Shown here one piece after another: positions 1-12,203 of a stretch of 64,000 bases of DNA. A model generated the notes under the pieces. That model ran no database searches. It saw nothing but the letters and a program-made list of their open reading frames with translations, and was not told the DNA's origin. The stretch comes from Eucalyptus grandis. Its lineage: Eukaryota; Streptophyta; Magnoliopsida; Myrtales; Myrtaceae. The stretch is from contig NC_052620.1 of NCBI RefSeq assembly GCF_016545825.1, positions 16,802,001-16,866,000 of the forward strand, in the 5' to 3' direction. The stretch's first letter is position 1, and each line of letters opens with the position of its first letter. Made by a program: the position numbers and the translations under genes.

Positions 1-53
1 CGAAATACACTTTTTCCGATCCTTGGATTTGAACAAATCCATCCGATTTCCTT

Positions 54-851
54 TCACCTTTGCTGCCACTCCCATTTTCGGTTGAAATTCAAGGAACATT
101 CGTCATCATCGTTCCCTTCAATTAAATTTTGTCCTGGCATACGAGGATCACTGGAATGTTCGCAAGTGCGTCCTCTCGCTTTTCCTTTCGGGGCAATTCC
201 CAAATCCTCCATTTTCTTGAAAACGATACTCATTTCCATAATTTTTGTCCTTAAGGAAGTCATCTATATATTGCAATGGAGTACCGGTGCTTTTCAACGC
301 ACGATAAAGTTTATAGATAAAGGAGGGTTTTGGACTCTTTTACTGGTCGGCATCTCGATTATCTCTTCTTCCGTAAGATTACTTGCATCTTGTGGGGCGG
401 GGAGGCGTTGAATGACGTGGATGAGAGCGAATCGGACTTTGTCGCCGACTTGTTAAGTCTTCTTCCTCAGTGAGATCGAAGTGAGTTGGTCCCTTCTTCA
501 TTCTTTGTGGTCCCCTGCTTGCAATTCTTAATGATTTCCTCGAAGAAGACATCTTTCTTTGTCGAATGGAAGATTCCTTCACTCGCTTTCCCAAGAAAAA
601 TGACCACTTTCTCGACGACGAACAAGTATCGGGAGGAGAGAGCCTTTTAGGGTTTTGAAGATTGGGAAAAGAAAACGTATATATATAACTCGGTTTTGAA
701 AAGGGAAGTTCAATCGGTGCAAGGAAAGTGTACTAACACTTCTTTTCAAAATCAATAATGCCAAAATTATTACGAAAGATCGTACCTCTTCGAGTTTAGA
801 TAAAATAACTAAACGAAAATTTGTACCTTTACAACTTACGTCTATAGCCAC
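54..851 (-). pseudogene. Post-pol ORF remnants of the copia element
   Basis: Three minus-strand open stretches (851-579, 594-379, 263-54) lie downstream of the pol stop, where Sireviruses may carry an extra env-like or unknown ORF. The middle piece has a basic Ser/Arg/Lys-rich start followed by an acidic FDLTEEEDL stretch, a composition seen at the N-termini of plant retrotransposon-associated proteins. The frames are not continuous. No domain can be assigned from the visible sequence, and function is unknown. They may instead be non-coding sequence between pol and the 3' LTR. Confidence 0.35.
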
Positions 852-912
852 GAATGTCCGAGTCTCGAGGATTTAAAGTCTGAAAGATTAGAGTCTTAGA
901 GTTGGTGAGTCT

Positions 913-1531
913 CTAGACTTTAACTTCTTCAAGCTTCAAAATGTTGAGTCTTGAACGGATGAAATCGAATTGCTTTTTCTCCAAAGGCTTCGTGAATATA
1001 TCCGCTAGTTGACTCTTTGAATCAACAAATTGAATCGAGATTTCTCCATTTTGAATATGATCTCTAATGAAGTGATGTCGAATCTCAATATGCTTTGCTC
1101 TTGAATGAAGGATTGGATTTTTGGTGAGATTGATCGCACCGGTGTTGTCACATCTCCGATTTACGTGCATGAGTCTTCAATCCCAAAGTCTTGTAGCTGT
1201 TATTTTATCCATAGAATTTGTGAACAGCACTTCCAAGAGCTACATACTCTGCTTCTGTCGTTGAGAGAGCTACAGTGCTTTGCTTCCTCGAGAACCAAGA
1301 CACTGTCCTGTTTCCAAGCAGTTGACAAGTTCCAGAAGTGCTTTTTCTATCGACTCTGCAACCGGCCAGATCTGCATCTGAGTATCCTAGAAGATTAAAG
1401 TCTCCTTTCTTGGGATACCAGAGACCGATGCTTGAAGATGAGGCAACGTATTTGATAATACGTTTTGCAGCACTGAGATGGGATTCTTTAGGATCTGATT
1501 GAAACCTAGCACAAATGCAAACACTCAACAA
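913..1531 (-). pseudogene. Copia pol: RNase H domain
   Basis: Two open stretches in different frames (1531-1205 and 1170-913) together cover the RNase H domain that removes the RNA template after minus-strand synthesis. Visible hallmarks are the SDADLAGC motif with its catalytic Asp, the DRKSTSG segment, STTEAEYVAL with the catalytic Glu, and near the end CDNTGAI and the DIFTKPL tail typical of copia RNase H. A frame change near 1180-1205 disrupts the domain. The pol reading frame ends at 913. Confidence 0.9.
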
Positions 1532-1571
1532 AATATCAGGTCTAGAAGCGTAAGATAAAGAAGTGAACCGA

Positions 1572-2213
1572 TCATGCTCTGCATGACTTTTGATCTACTT
1601 TCTTCCCTTCTTCATCCTTGTCTATCTTCTGAGAACATGACATTGGTATGTCGGTCTTTTTGCACTTTTCCAATCCAAACCTTTTGACAAGATCATTAGC
1701 ATATTTTTCTTGATAAATAAAAGTTCCTTCCTTCATTTGTTTTACTTGTAGTCCAAGAAAGAATGTTAATTCTCCCATCATACTCATTTCAAACTCATCC
1801 TGCATAGACTCAGAAAATTTCTTGCATAGACTTTCATTTGGTGATCCAAAAATAATATCGTCCACATATATTTGAGCAAGTAAAAAGCTTTTGTTTTCCT
1901 TTTTGATAAACAAAGTAGTATCTACTTTACCTTTGACAAAACCATTATGTAATAAAAACTTACTTAGTCCGTCGTACCAAGCTCGAGGTGCTTGCTTTAA
2001 ACCATACAAGGCCTTTTTCAGTCCAAGACCGAGTCGGCTTCTTTGGGTCTTCAAACCAGGTGGTTGTTCCACATAAACTTCCTCATGGATGAATCCATTT
2101 AGGAATGCACTTTTGACGTCCATTTGGAATAACCTGAAATTTTTATAACAAGCAAACGCAAGTAATAGACGAATAGCTTCTAACCTTGCTCTTTGGAGCG
2201 TAAGTCTCATCAT
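1572..2213 (-). pseudogene. Copia pol: reverse transcriptase
   Basis: A 213-residue open stretch carries the core of a Ty1/copia reverse transcriptase (RVT_2). MDVKSAFLNG at about residues 31-40 supplies the first catalytic Asp (residue 32). KKALYGLKQAPRAWY follows at about 66-80, and YVDD with the catalytic Asp pair is at 116-119. The N-terminal part of RT, which normally precedes this core, sits in other frames upstream (2214-2350). The C-terminus runs out of frame before RNase H. The catalytic residues are present but the ORF is broken at both ends, so this is a remnant of pol. Confidence 0.92.
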
Positions 2214-2948
2214 AGTCTATTCCTTCTTCTTGCGTATATCCTTTGGCCACGAGTCTTGCTTTGTTTCGTATGACTTTTCCTTCTTCATTCATCTTGTTCC
2301 TGAATACCCATTTGGTTCCAATAAGTTTTACCTTTTGGTTTAGATGTCAATTCCCGGACATCATTGATGTTGAACTGCTCGAGTTCTTCTTGCATAGCTT
2401 CGATCCAACTTTCATCGATAAAGCTTCTTCTATGCTTTTTGGTTCAATTTCAGAAATGAGAGCCACGGCACTAGATTCTTCACGCCTTTTTGATCTCGGT
2501 GCGGATTCCTTCATTGATTTCACCAATAATGAGATCTTTGGGATGACCGGATTTATGCTTCCAGTTACTGGTTGATCTGCCTGGTTGATGATCTCTTTCT
2601 TTATTTGAATCTTCATGAGATTCTTGATGTTGGACTTCCAGAGACTGAGATGCTTCTTGAGTTGTAAGCGTTGGAAGGTTTGAAGTGGGTTCAGACTCTT
2701 CATACTGAGTCTGACTGGATTCATCTTGCATTGAGTCTTGGAATTTGACATTCATTGATTCCTCCACCGACCGGCTTTTCTTGTTATAGACTCGTAGGCT
2801 TTGCTTGATGTAGAATATCCAAGGAAGATGCCTTCATCTCGATCTTTCTTCAAACTTACCAACTCGATCATTTGCATTTTTCAAAATAAAGCATTTGCAA
2901 CCAAACACATGAAAGTATGAAACAATAGGCTTCTTACCTTTGAACAAT
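2214..2948 (-). pseudogene. Copia pol: degraded integrase-RT connector
   Basis: This stretch lies between the integrase and RT cores and should encode the integrase C-terminus, a poorly conserved linker and the RT N-terminus. Overlapping minus-strand pieces (2751-2347 and 2767-2480) are rich in Ser, Gln, Glu and Lys, as expected for the linker, and they change frame. No catalytic motif is expected here. The frame changes confirm that pol is not a continuous polyprotein in this copy. Confidence 0.6.
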
Positions 2949-3854
2949 TCATAGGGGGTTTTCTCTAAAATAGGTCTTAAAAAGACTATTTATAATATAG
3001 CATGCTGTTAAAACAGCTTCAGCCCAAAATCGTGAAGAAATTTTGCTTTCAATTATAAGTGTTCTAGCCATTTCTTGAAGTGATCTATTCTTTCTTTCCA
3101 CAACTCCATTTTGCTCTGGAGTATATGGAGAGGAAAACATATGATTAAAACCAGATTTATCACAAAATTTCGTAAAATCTTGATTTTCAAATTCACTTCC
3201 ATGATCTGTTCTTATGCTTGAGATTGCACATCCTTTTTCATTTTGAACCTTTTTGGCAAATTTTTCAAAATACGAAAAGGTTTCTGACTTACTTGCAAGG
3301 AAATATACCCATGTAAAGCGGGAATAATCATCCACAATTACTAGGCAATATTTCTTACCTCCAATGCTCGGGTTCTGGGTCGGTCCGAAGAGATCCATAT
3401 GAAGCAACCGTAGTACATGATTAGTAGAGACATGATTTATTGGCTTAAATGAATTTCTTACCTGCTTTCCTAGAATGCATGGAGTGCATGAATCAGACTT
3501 TTGGTATGGCAATTTAGGTAGACCTCGAACAAGCTTCTTTGATGAGATTTTGGCTAATTGTTTCATGTTGACATGGCCAAGCTTTCTGTGCCATAATACT
3601 GCTTCTTCTTGAATTGAGATTAGGCATTGTGCTTCATTTGGTTTTACATCAAGGAGGTAGATATTTCCATGCCTTCGACCCATGAAAGACTGAGTTGAGT
3701 CTTTGCTAATTCCAGAACATATGCCTTCTTGAAAGGAGATCTTGAAACCGGTATCACATAATTGGCTAATGCTTAGAAGATTGTAGTTGAGTCCTTCCAC
3801 TAGAGAGACATTGCTTATTGTGAGATTTCCAATTTTCACAGTTCTAAATCCCAC
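2949..3854 (-). pseudogene. Copia pol: GAG-pre-integrase and integrase core
   Basis: A 301-residue open stretch carries the zinc-binding HHCC module (His89, His94, Cys123, Cys126) and the rve integrase core. Catalytic residues are Asp154 (HMDLFGP), Asp217 (RTDHGSEF) and Glu253 (NGVVERKNR). The second Asp and the Glu are separated by 35 residues, the canonical D,D35E spacing. Integrase inserts the reverse-transcribed copy into the host chromosome. The frame is lost just after the core, in SLFKTYF, so the C-terminal part lies in other frames. Confidence 0.93.
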
Positions 3855-3995
3855 AATGCTTCATTTGCTGTTTCCTCCAAATGAAACTTTTCCACCATTT
3901 ACTTGAACAATCTTTATAAAGCAGTTTGAGTCTCCGTCATGTGTCTTGAACATCCGCTGTCAAGATACCACTTAACTTTTTTTTTGACAGAGACC
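3855..3995 (-). pseudogene. Copia pol: aspartic protease active site
   Basis: Minus-strand translation around 3970-3935 gives WYLDSGCSRHMT, the hallmark active site of Ty1/copia aspartic proteases. The catalytic Asp codon is at 3961-3959. It sits upstream of the integrase, as expected for copia. A stop follows within about ten codons, so the protease is broken in this copy. Confidence 0.8.
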
Positions 3996-4288
3996 CGCAT
4001 TAAAAGAGAGTCTCAAGCTTTCTTTGGTACCCAAATTTTCTTGGGTCCTTTGGCGTTAGTAGAATGAGCATTACTAGGCCATACTTTTTAACAAGCTTCC
4101 AAACCATAGAATACTCTTTTTCAAAATGATCATGACTGTTACACTTTGAACACCTTAGAGCATTTCGACCTACGAGACTTTACAAAAACTTTCTCGAAAT
4201 GATTTTTGTAAGCCTCTTTTGACTGTTTTTCTTAATTCTTTCTTTTATTTTTGGAAAATCAATCAAAGGAATTGTTTCGCTGTCATAC

Positions 4289-4663
4289 CTAAACCAGACT
4301 TATTGAAGTAAGGTCTTTGACCGAAAGAACTTTTTCAAGTTTTTCAGACCCTATTGAAAATTTCTTTGAAATATTTGATAAGTCGGTTTTTAAGAAAGCA
4401 TTTTCTTTTGAAAGTTTATCTTCATTCTCCTTAAGAGTAGAAACATTCAGGTCTAAACTTTTCACTTTTTCTTCTAAAATATTTTCCTTTTGTTTTAAAA
4501 CTGAGTTTTCCTTTTTAAGTTCGGAAATTTTTTTGAGAGAAGTCTTAAGACTAAAACATAGTTCATCAATGTATTTAGAGACTTTGACAGGGATTTTATA
4601 ATCACTTACCTCAAATTCACCGTCCGAGTCTCGATCCAGTCCGAGTCGGTGTGCCATCGACAC
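4289..4663 (-). pseudogene. Copia gag: C-terminal coiled-coil segment
   Basis: This 124-residue open stretch is almost entirely heptad-like Leu/Ile/Lys/Glu/Ser sequence (about residues 25-115, repeated LKKEN- and LSKEN-type blocks), strongly predicting a coiled coil. It follows the zinc-knuckle segment in a different frame. Sirevirus Gag proteins are known for a coiled coil near this position that mediates protein interaction, which supports the lineage call. It is shifted out of frame from upstream gag and from downstream protease. Confidence 0.7.
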
Positions 4664-5699
4664 GCATTGGCATATTCCTCATCACTATCTTCACACTCGT
4701 ATCGCTCCAAGTTTCGGCTTTGAGAGCTTTTCGAGACTTTTCAGCTTTTCCTCTCTTCTTCTTCAGGAGAGGACAATTTGGTATGATGTGTCCCTTTTTC
4801 TTACATTCGAAGCAAACTACATCTTTGTTTGGTTCCTCATTATCAACAAACTTGGTTTGCTGTTTCAAGACTTTGTTTCCTTGAGTTGAACCTTCTTCCT
4901 TTTCTATTCAGCTTTCTGAACTTTCTAATCATTAGAGCAAGCTCCTCATCGTCCGCATCTTCTTCGAGTCCGTATCATCGAATCATCGTTAGATTTTAAT
5001 GCAATGGATTTCTTACCTCTTGGATCTTCGTCTTCATTAATTCGTTCCACTTCGTAAGACCGAAGAGTCCCAATCAGCTCGTCTACAGATAATGGCATAA
5101 TTCTTTGCGTCTCTCTTATTGAAGTCTTTATATGATTCCAATCCTTGGAGAGTCCACGCAGCAGTTTGTTCACCTTCATAGGATCAGAAATTTTCTGTCC
5201 TTGATTTTCAAGGCCATTGACAATATCTGTAAAACGGCTAAACATGTCAGTTATAGATTCTCCTGGTTTCATTTTGAAGGCTTCATATTGACCAAGGAGA
5301 ATGTTAATTCTGGTCTCCTTCACTCGATCCGTCCCTTCATAAGTGATATGTAATCTGTCCGAGACTTCTTTTCTGTGACACAAGAAGATATTCTGTTATA
5401 CTCAGTTGGTGATAAAGCACAATATAAAGAGTAAATTGCTTTTGCATCGAGTGCTTGTCTCTTGTTTATCTCTTCTTGAGACATTCCGCCGATATCAACG
5501 CTTTCTTTCCCTCTTTCGGATACCGATGCAGCAAGTAGGAATAATTCCTCTTTCCACCACATCCCATTCCGAGAGGATCCTTTGACCGTAGAAAAGCTTT
5601 CATCTTGTTTTTCCAGATGTTGTAATCATTTCCATCAAAGTAGGGTGGTCTGGTATTGCTTTGCCCTTCCACCAGCCCCGGTGCTAGCATACTAGCCAT
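4617..5699 (-). pseudogene. Copia gag: DUF4219/UBN2 capsid and zinc knuckle
   Basis: Gag starts at the Met codon at 5699-5697, about 50 bp inside the primer-binding site. The first segment (5699-5466) has the PYFDGNDYNIWKNKM motif of plant copia Gag. The next frames (5562-5320 and 5383-4946) carry UBN2-type sequence including FSRFTDIVNGL and LLRGLSKDW. A CCHC zinc knuckle, CFECKKKGHIIPNC (C-x2-C-x4-H-x4-C), lies in 4868-4617. At least three frame changes break the ORF. Gag forms the virus-like particle that packages the element RNA. Confidence 0.88.
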
Positions 5700-5747
5700 G
5701 GATCTTTTACTCTGAAGTAAAACACTTCAAATAAAGTAAGAACACGA

Positions 5748-5759
5748 GCTCTGATACCA
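5748..5759 (-). other. Copia primer-binding site (initiator Met tRNA)
   Basis: On the minus strand this reads TGGTATCAGAGC, complementary to the 3' end of plant initiator methionine tRNA and the usual primer-binding site of plant copia elements. It begins two bases inside the LTR boundary at 5762, the expected spacing. Confidence 0.92.
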
Positions 5760-5761
5760 AT

Positions 5762-6655
5762 TGATATTGCTAGTACGAGTACCTAGAGGGGGGTGAATAG
5801 GTTTATAAAAATTTTCTTGAAAATTTCACAATACTTAGACAGATGAAGGATTAAAAAATCAATCGTAAGACTGAGTAAAGGAAAGAGAGAATTGAACACG
5901 CGGTTTATAGTGGTTCGGCTTGATGCAAGCCTACGTCCACTCTTCTGCACTGACAGCCGATTGGCTGGATTCCACTATGAACAAAGAGATGTTACAAAGT
6001 GTTGATCTTCCTTGATTTCTCGATGTAGATGATCTACTACACTCGCTCAAGGTATCACCAAGTATAGACACTCTCTGTGTATACAATTTCACTCAAACCG
6101 TATCGACTAACAATCAAGGTTCTTGAGACTGGAATTTTTCTATCAATCACACACTTAAATCAACTAGAACGTCTTCCTTTTATACTCCTTTATGCCTTCA
6201 TAGCCGTTGGCACTTACCAAAGGAATTCCTCCAATCTACCCGTTGGACGGAATCAATTAAGAAGATCATCCGAGCTATTTAAGGAATCGATGATAGCCCA
6301 TCAATCCTGTTCGCCCATACAATTAGGATCTTGGTTTCCAAGAATAGAACATTCCAAGAATGTTTCGTCAAACATTGGATCTTCAATTGATCTTAGATAA
6401 GAATCAAAGAATCCGAAATGATTATCCAACCAAGGGATCTTTTCCAGAGGATAGGATCGAATCTTCAACCATATACTTAGGCTTCGGATTTCCTTCGTCA
6501 CTGGATTAGAAAGACTGTCAGTGAGAATAGACTTGAGTCTTGAGTCTTGAGTCTTGAGTTTACAAAGTCTTGAGACTTTAAACTGTCGACATCCAGACTA
6601 GACTGATAGAAATGTTTTGTCAGCTTCAAAATATTCTGGAAAGATTTCTCCAACA
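5762..6655 (-). repeat. 5' LTR of the copia element
   Basis: An 894-bp LTR bounded on the minus strand by TGTTGGAG at 6655 and ending in CA at 5762, directly before the primer-binding site. A short run of TTGAGTC heptamers lies at about 6533-6556. The base after the LTR starts ATAAG, the presumed target duplication. Alignment to the paralogous intron at 25974 fixes the outer edge. The 3' LTR is outside the window, so age cannot be estimated here. Confidence 0.88.
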
Positions 6656-6689
6656 ATAAGAAGTAGCAATATAAGAATCTTGGTCTTCC

Positions 6690-7050
6690 AAAGAAGCCTT
6701 CAAACAAATTACACCACAAACAGCTGCTTGGATTGATACCTTGTCTTCAGACCTCACATTGAGCCTTTTCCATTAAGAGCACAAGTCATATCAGCTGCTT
6801 TTGCAGTTCAAAGAAGAGCAGGATCGTAAAGCACTGTCCTTGGGTAGTCATCCAGCAAGATCCCATTAGGATGCCATGAGTCATGCTAGAGGGACATAGA
6901 TTCGACTTGACCAACCATAGAATGGGGCCTCAAAATGCTCCTAAAGTCTAGTAATTCCCTCCAAGCATAGGTAGCATCTACACCACAATTAATAGACCTA
7001 GCATTACCTTCAACATGAAGAAGTGATCATGATACAAGATTCATCTCATT
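6690..7050 (-). pseudogene. LINE C-terminal remnant, antisense, in CRK-A intron
   Basis: Minus-strand translation shows fragments of the zinc-binding region that follows RT in plant L1-type LINEs: NCGVDATYAWRELL, then VGQVESMSL followed by HDSWHPNG and LLDDYP. Stop codons interrupt it. The same segment occurs next to CRK copies C (about 9950-10065) and B (about 26020-26340), so the LINE inserted before the CRK copies duplicated. Family assignment rests on motif resemblance only. Confidence 0.55.
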
Positions 7051-7267
7051 ACTTTGTTACCGATAGTATTGATGATATTGTAATTTTTTTTTCTTCATGA
7101 CTAATCAAGAGTGGAAAGATTTCATTAGGGTAAGGGCACAACCATGCCAGCCTAATCCAGTGCTCTTAATTGTGATAATGTTCCCAAACACCGGCAACCA
7201 TATAAAAGCCATTAGGAGCCAATGTCAATGCAATTTGACAATCAAATTGTGTTTTTAGGAAGTGCAG

Positions 7268-9066
<1,799 letters not shown>

Positions 9067-9949
9067 ATGACAGCATAAGCAAAATCTTTCTTCATGGATG
9101 GTCTCACGGTGAGATTGCTTGGCCTTCCGCCATGATTTTTTATGAACCATAAACCAAAATCTATGTATTATAGGCTTGTCACGAAGAAGCCCCTTCACGT
9201 TGGCCTTAACTTTCCGTGTTGGGAAAAAAAACACCGACTTTGAACACTCTATTTTTTTTACTTCTGCTGTTATGCTTATCTACTCCGATCCCTATCGTCC
9301 TTTATAAGATAATAATAGACAATATTCCTCTGAAATTTGTACCAATTGTTTAGTGGACTGGTCCTTGACAAATAATGGCGGAGAAAATATTGGGTGAGAC
9401 GGACCATCTTTCCCCGCCATCAATGAGACACTCCCTTAATTGAAAGCCATATGTTCAAGTGGGATCTATTAATTTCAATTTTCTTCTCACCTCCATTAAT
9501 CCCTGTCCTCTGTTATTTTCTCTCTCTTCTCTCACTCACGGTGTTAAAGTTGGACAACTTAATAAGTTCACTAAGACATGTGGCAGCCAATCAATAGAGT
9601 ATCTCGTAAATGACATGGAAATAAGATCCTACTTAATATTTTCTGAGGGCACGTGTTATCACAAAAGTCAAGATCACCACGATAGAATATACATTAGTTA
9701 TAGATGAGCTGGCCTATGTTTCCTATAGCCCAAATCCGTGTTTCAATTGCCACAATTCAGCCACTTTCAAAGTTGTTTCCCTAGATATGCGCATGAAGTC
9801 AGTGAAGGTCGTGAGAAATGCAACGCAAAAGAGAAAGTGAGCTCGTCCGTGAAAGAGAGAAGACGAAGCAAAGAGAGAAATTTTGCGATTGCGCGTTTCT
9901 GACGCCCTTACATGCCAGATTGATATAAATTCACTATTACTAACCACAT
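9067..9949. other. Intergenic, no gene seen
   Basis: The first about 170 bp match the 3' flank that follows every CRK copy here (DNA around GATGGTCTCACGGTGAGATT). The remainder to 9949 is AT-rich, holds no recognisable coding sequence and shows no clear repeat ends. Confidence 0.6.
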
Positions 9950-10065
9950 AACGAGACCTCAAAATATTCTTAACCTCTAAGAATTGCCTCCAAGAATAGG
10001 TAGCATTTGCACCACAATGAACACTAACCTCAGAATCAAGAAGTGACCCTGATACAAGATTCATC
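9950..10065 (-). pseudogene. LINE C-terminal remnant upstream of CRK copy C
   Basis: Minus-strand translation includes HCGANATYSWRQFL, the same LINE zinc-region segment found antisense in the intron of CRK copies A and B. It confirms that copy C derives from the same duplicated unit starting in intron 2. Confidence 0.5.
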
Positions 10066-10297
10066 CCGTTTGTTTACTATGGTATTAATGATTTTGCTTC
10101 ATTTTTCTTTTCTTCATGACCAGTCAAAGAGAATAAAGATTGCTTTAGGGTTGGGGGACACAACACGCTAGTTTAACTGGTGATCTTCATAGTGATAAAT
10201 GTCCCTAAGCATTGGCAATCCTATATCCATTACTATTGATCAAAATCAACACCATCGATTTAATATTTTAATCAAATTGAGTTGTTTTGTAATGTTG

Positions 10298-11890
10298 GTG
10301 CAAATGAACTTAACACCATGGAGTTCTTGCAATCTAACTTGGCTATAACACAAGCTGCAACAAATGATTTCTCTCATGAAAAGAAGTTAGGTGAAGGTTG
10401 ATTTAGTGAAGTTTTCTAGGTACGTATTACATTTTTGTTATAAACAATCCGGAATGCTTTACAACTGAATTGAATTGAATTGAACATAATGATGTTGAAG
10501 AAAAAGAAACATGGAAAGCCTTTGTATGTTAGGTTCTAAGAAGTTGTGATCAGGAATTAAACGAAAATACATAACCCTTTAGGTAGACTTCCTAATGGAT
10601 AACAAATTGCAGTGAAGAGGCTATCTCAAAGCTCAAGATAGGATGATGAAGAACTTAAGAATGAAGTTCTATTATTTGTGAAGCTTCAACATAGAAACCT
10701 TGTACAGCTGCTCGAATTTTTCTTGGAGGGACATGAAAAGCTACTCTCCTATAAGTTTGTGCCAAATAAAATGCTTAATTACTTCTTATTTGGTATATTG
10801 CAATTAACCTTCTTATATGCAAAATGTATAATTTGCTTGAAATTAAATGCACGAGCTTCCATTAGTTGTGGAAACCTTGAAATTAAGATGTTCTCTGTTC
10901 TTTCAATTGATTTTAGTTTTTTGTTAAGCTATCTTTGATTGATGAGAGTACATACATTTTGGTATTGTGCATTGAGTTTCCCCATGAGTTTTTGAATAGG
11001 TGCCACATCCTAGTTTATTAACGAATTTTGGTGCAATGATGCGAATCTCAAAAAAGAGGACAATTGGATTGGTCATTACGTTATAAAATAGTATTTGGGA
11101 TTGCCCGAGAAATACTCTATCTACACAAAGATTCTTGTCTTCGTATCATCCATCATGACCTAAAATGTAGCAATATCTAGTTAGACAGTGAAATGAACCC
11201 GAAGATTTCAGATTTTGGCATGGCAAGAATTTTTGGTGTTGATCAAACTTAGGGTAACACAAATAAAATTGCAAGGACTCTCTTAGTTTTTGAATAGATA
11301 TGACTTGGTCAAACTTTGACCTATTTAAGGATGTGATGTGATATGAATCTACATCCTAATATACATGGGACTAATTTTCATTTTTGTAGTGTTTATATGT
11401 CTCCAAAATAAGTAATGCATGAAGAGTTCTTAGTGAAATCCATTGTTTATAGCTTCAGCATACTACTTCTAGAGATCATTTGCGGCAAAAGGAATAACTT
11501 CTACCACCAATTGGATTGAGGGTGAATATCTTGCTAGTTATGCGAGTTTTACCATGCTATTAAAACAAATATTGGCACTGTACTCTTTGTAATTTTGGTC
11601 AAGTGAAGTTGAAATTCCTTTATGGCTTTTGTTATGTTCTACATTCATATATGGTTTTCTACAAAATTCTGATGTCTTGCATGTTCAATCATCAAATTAA
11701 TATGACAATTCTGTGAAGATTTTATGAACTTATTCTTATAGGTATGGAATCAAATGGGGAGATGGCACACCCTTGGAAATGTTGGATCCAATTATCATGG
11801 ATTCATATTCAAGAGATGAAGTGCTTCAATGCTAGTACTATGCATTCAGGAACATCCAGCTATTAGACCTAACATGGCCCTAGTAGTTCT
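10298..11890 (+). pseudogene. CRK copy C, degenerate kinase pseudogene
   Basis: Counterparts of CRK kinase exons 3-7 can be aligned to copy A: 10298-10419 (122 bp as in A), about 10583-10792, about 11040-11277, about 11391-11542 and a truncated last exon from about 11743. A TGA at 10399-10401 replaces a glycine codon of the ATP-binding loop. The acceptor of exon 3 is changed from CAG to TTG. Exon 4 has a stop in the segment equivalent to SSRQGDEE. More stops and frameshifts follow in the catalytic exons, and the C-terminal tail is lost. No ectodomain or membrane exon precedes it. It is non-functional and closest in decay pattern and 3' flank to copy E. Confidence 0.9.
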
Positions 11891-12203
11891 CATGGATGGT
11901 CTCACAATGAGATTGCTTGGCCTCCCACCATGATTTTTTATTAAGCATAAGCAAAAATCTATGTATTTGGGGAATACGCTCTTAATTGCTCAAATGGGGT
12001 TGTGTGCATTTAAAAGAAGAATTTGCACATGTTATCCATCATAGTTATTATGATTCTTCTTAATTGTGTTATTAATTGAGGCTAAATCATTCATCAATCC
12101 AATATAATTCAACAAATTTGTAATTGTGCTTCTATAAGGCTCAACACTACTTCTCTTGTCTATAATCAAATTGAAGTGTTTGTTAACTAACTCACTAGAT
12201 TGT

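Larger units (their letters stand above)
1..6655 (-). mobile_element. Ty1/copia (Sirevirus-like) LTR retrotransposon, 3' end outside the window
   Basis: Read on the minus strand the order is LTR, primer-binding site, gag, protease, integrase, RT, RNase H, then additional ORFs, which is the Ty1/copia order (integrase before RT). A zinc knuckle followed by a coiled coil at the gag end, plus coding sequence after pol, resembles Sireviruses. The left window edge cuts the element before its 3' LTR. Several frameshifts split gag and pol, so it is not autonomous. The right end reads TGTTGGAG on the minus strand and is followed by ATAAG (6656-6660), the likely target duplication. Paralogous sequence at 25974 continues across this point without an insertion. 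Assignment to copia is secure; the Sirevirus label is inferred. Confidence 0.93.
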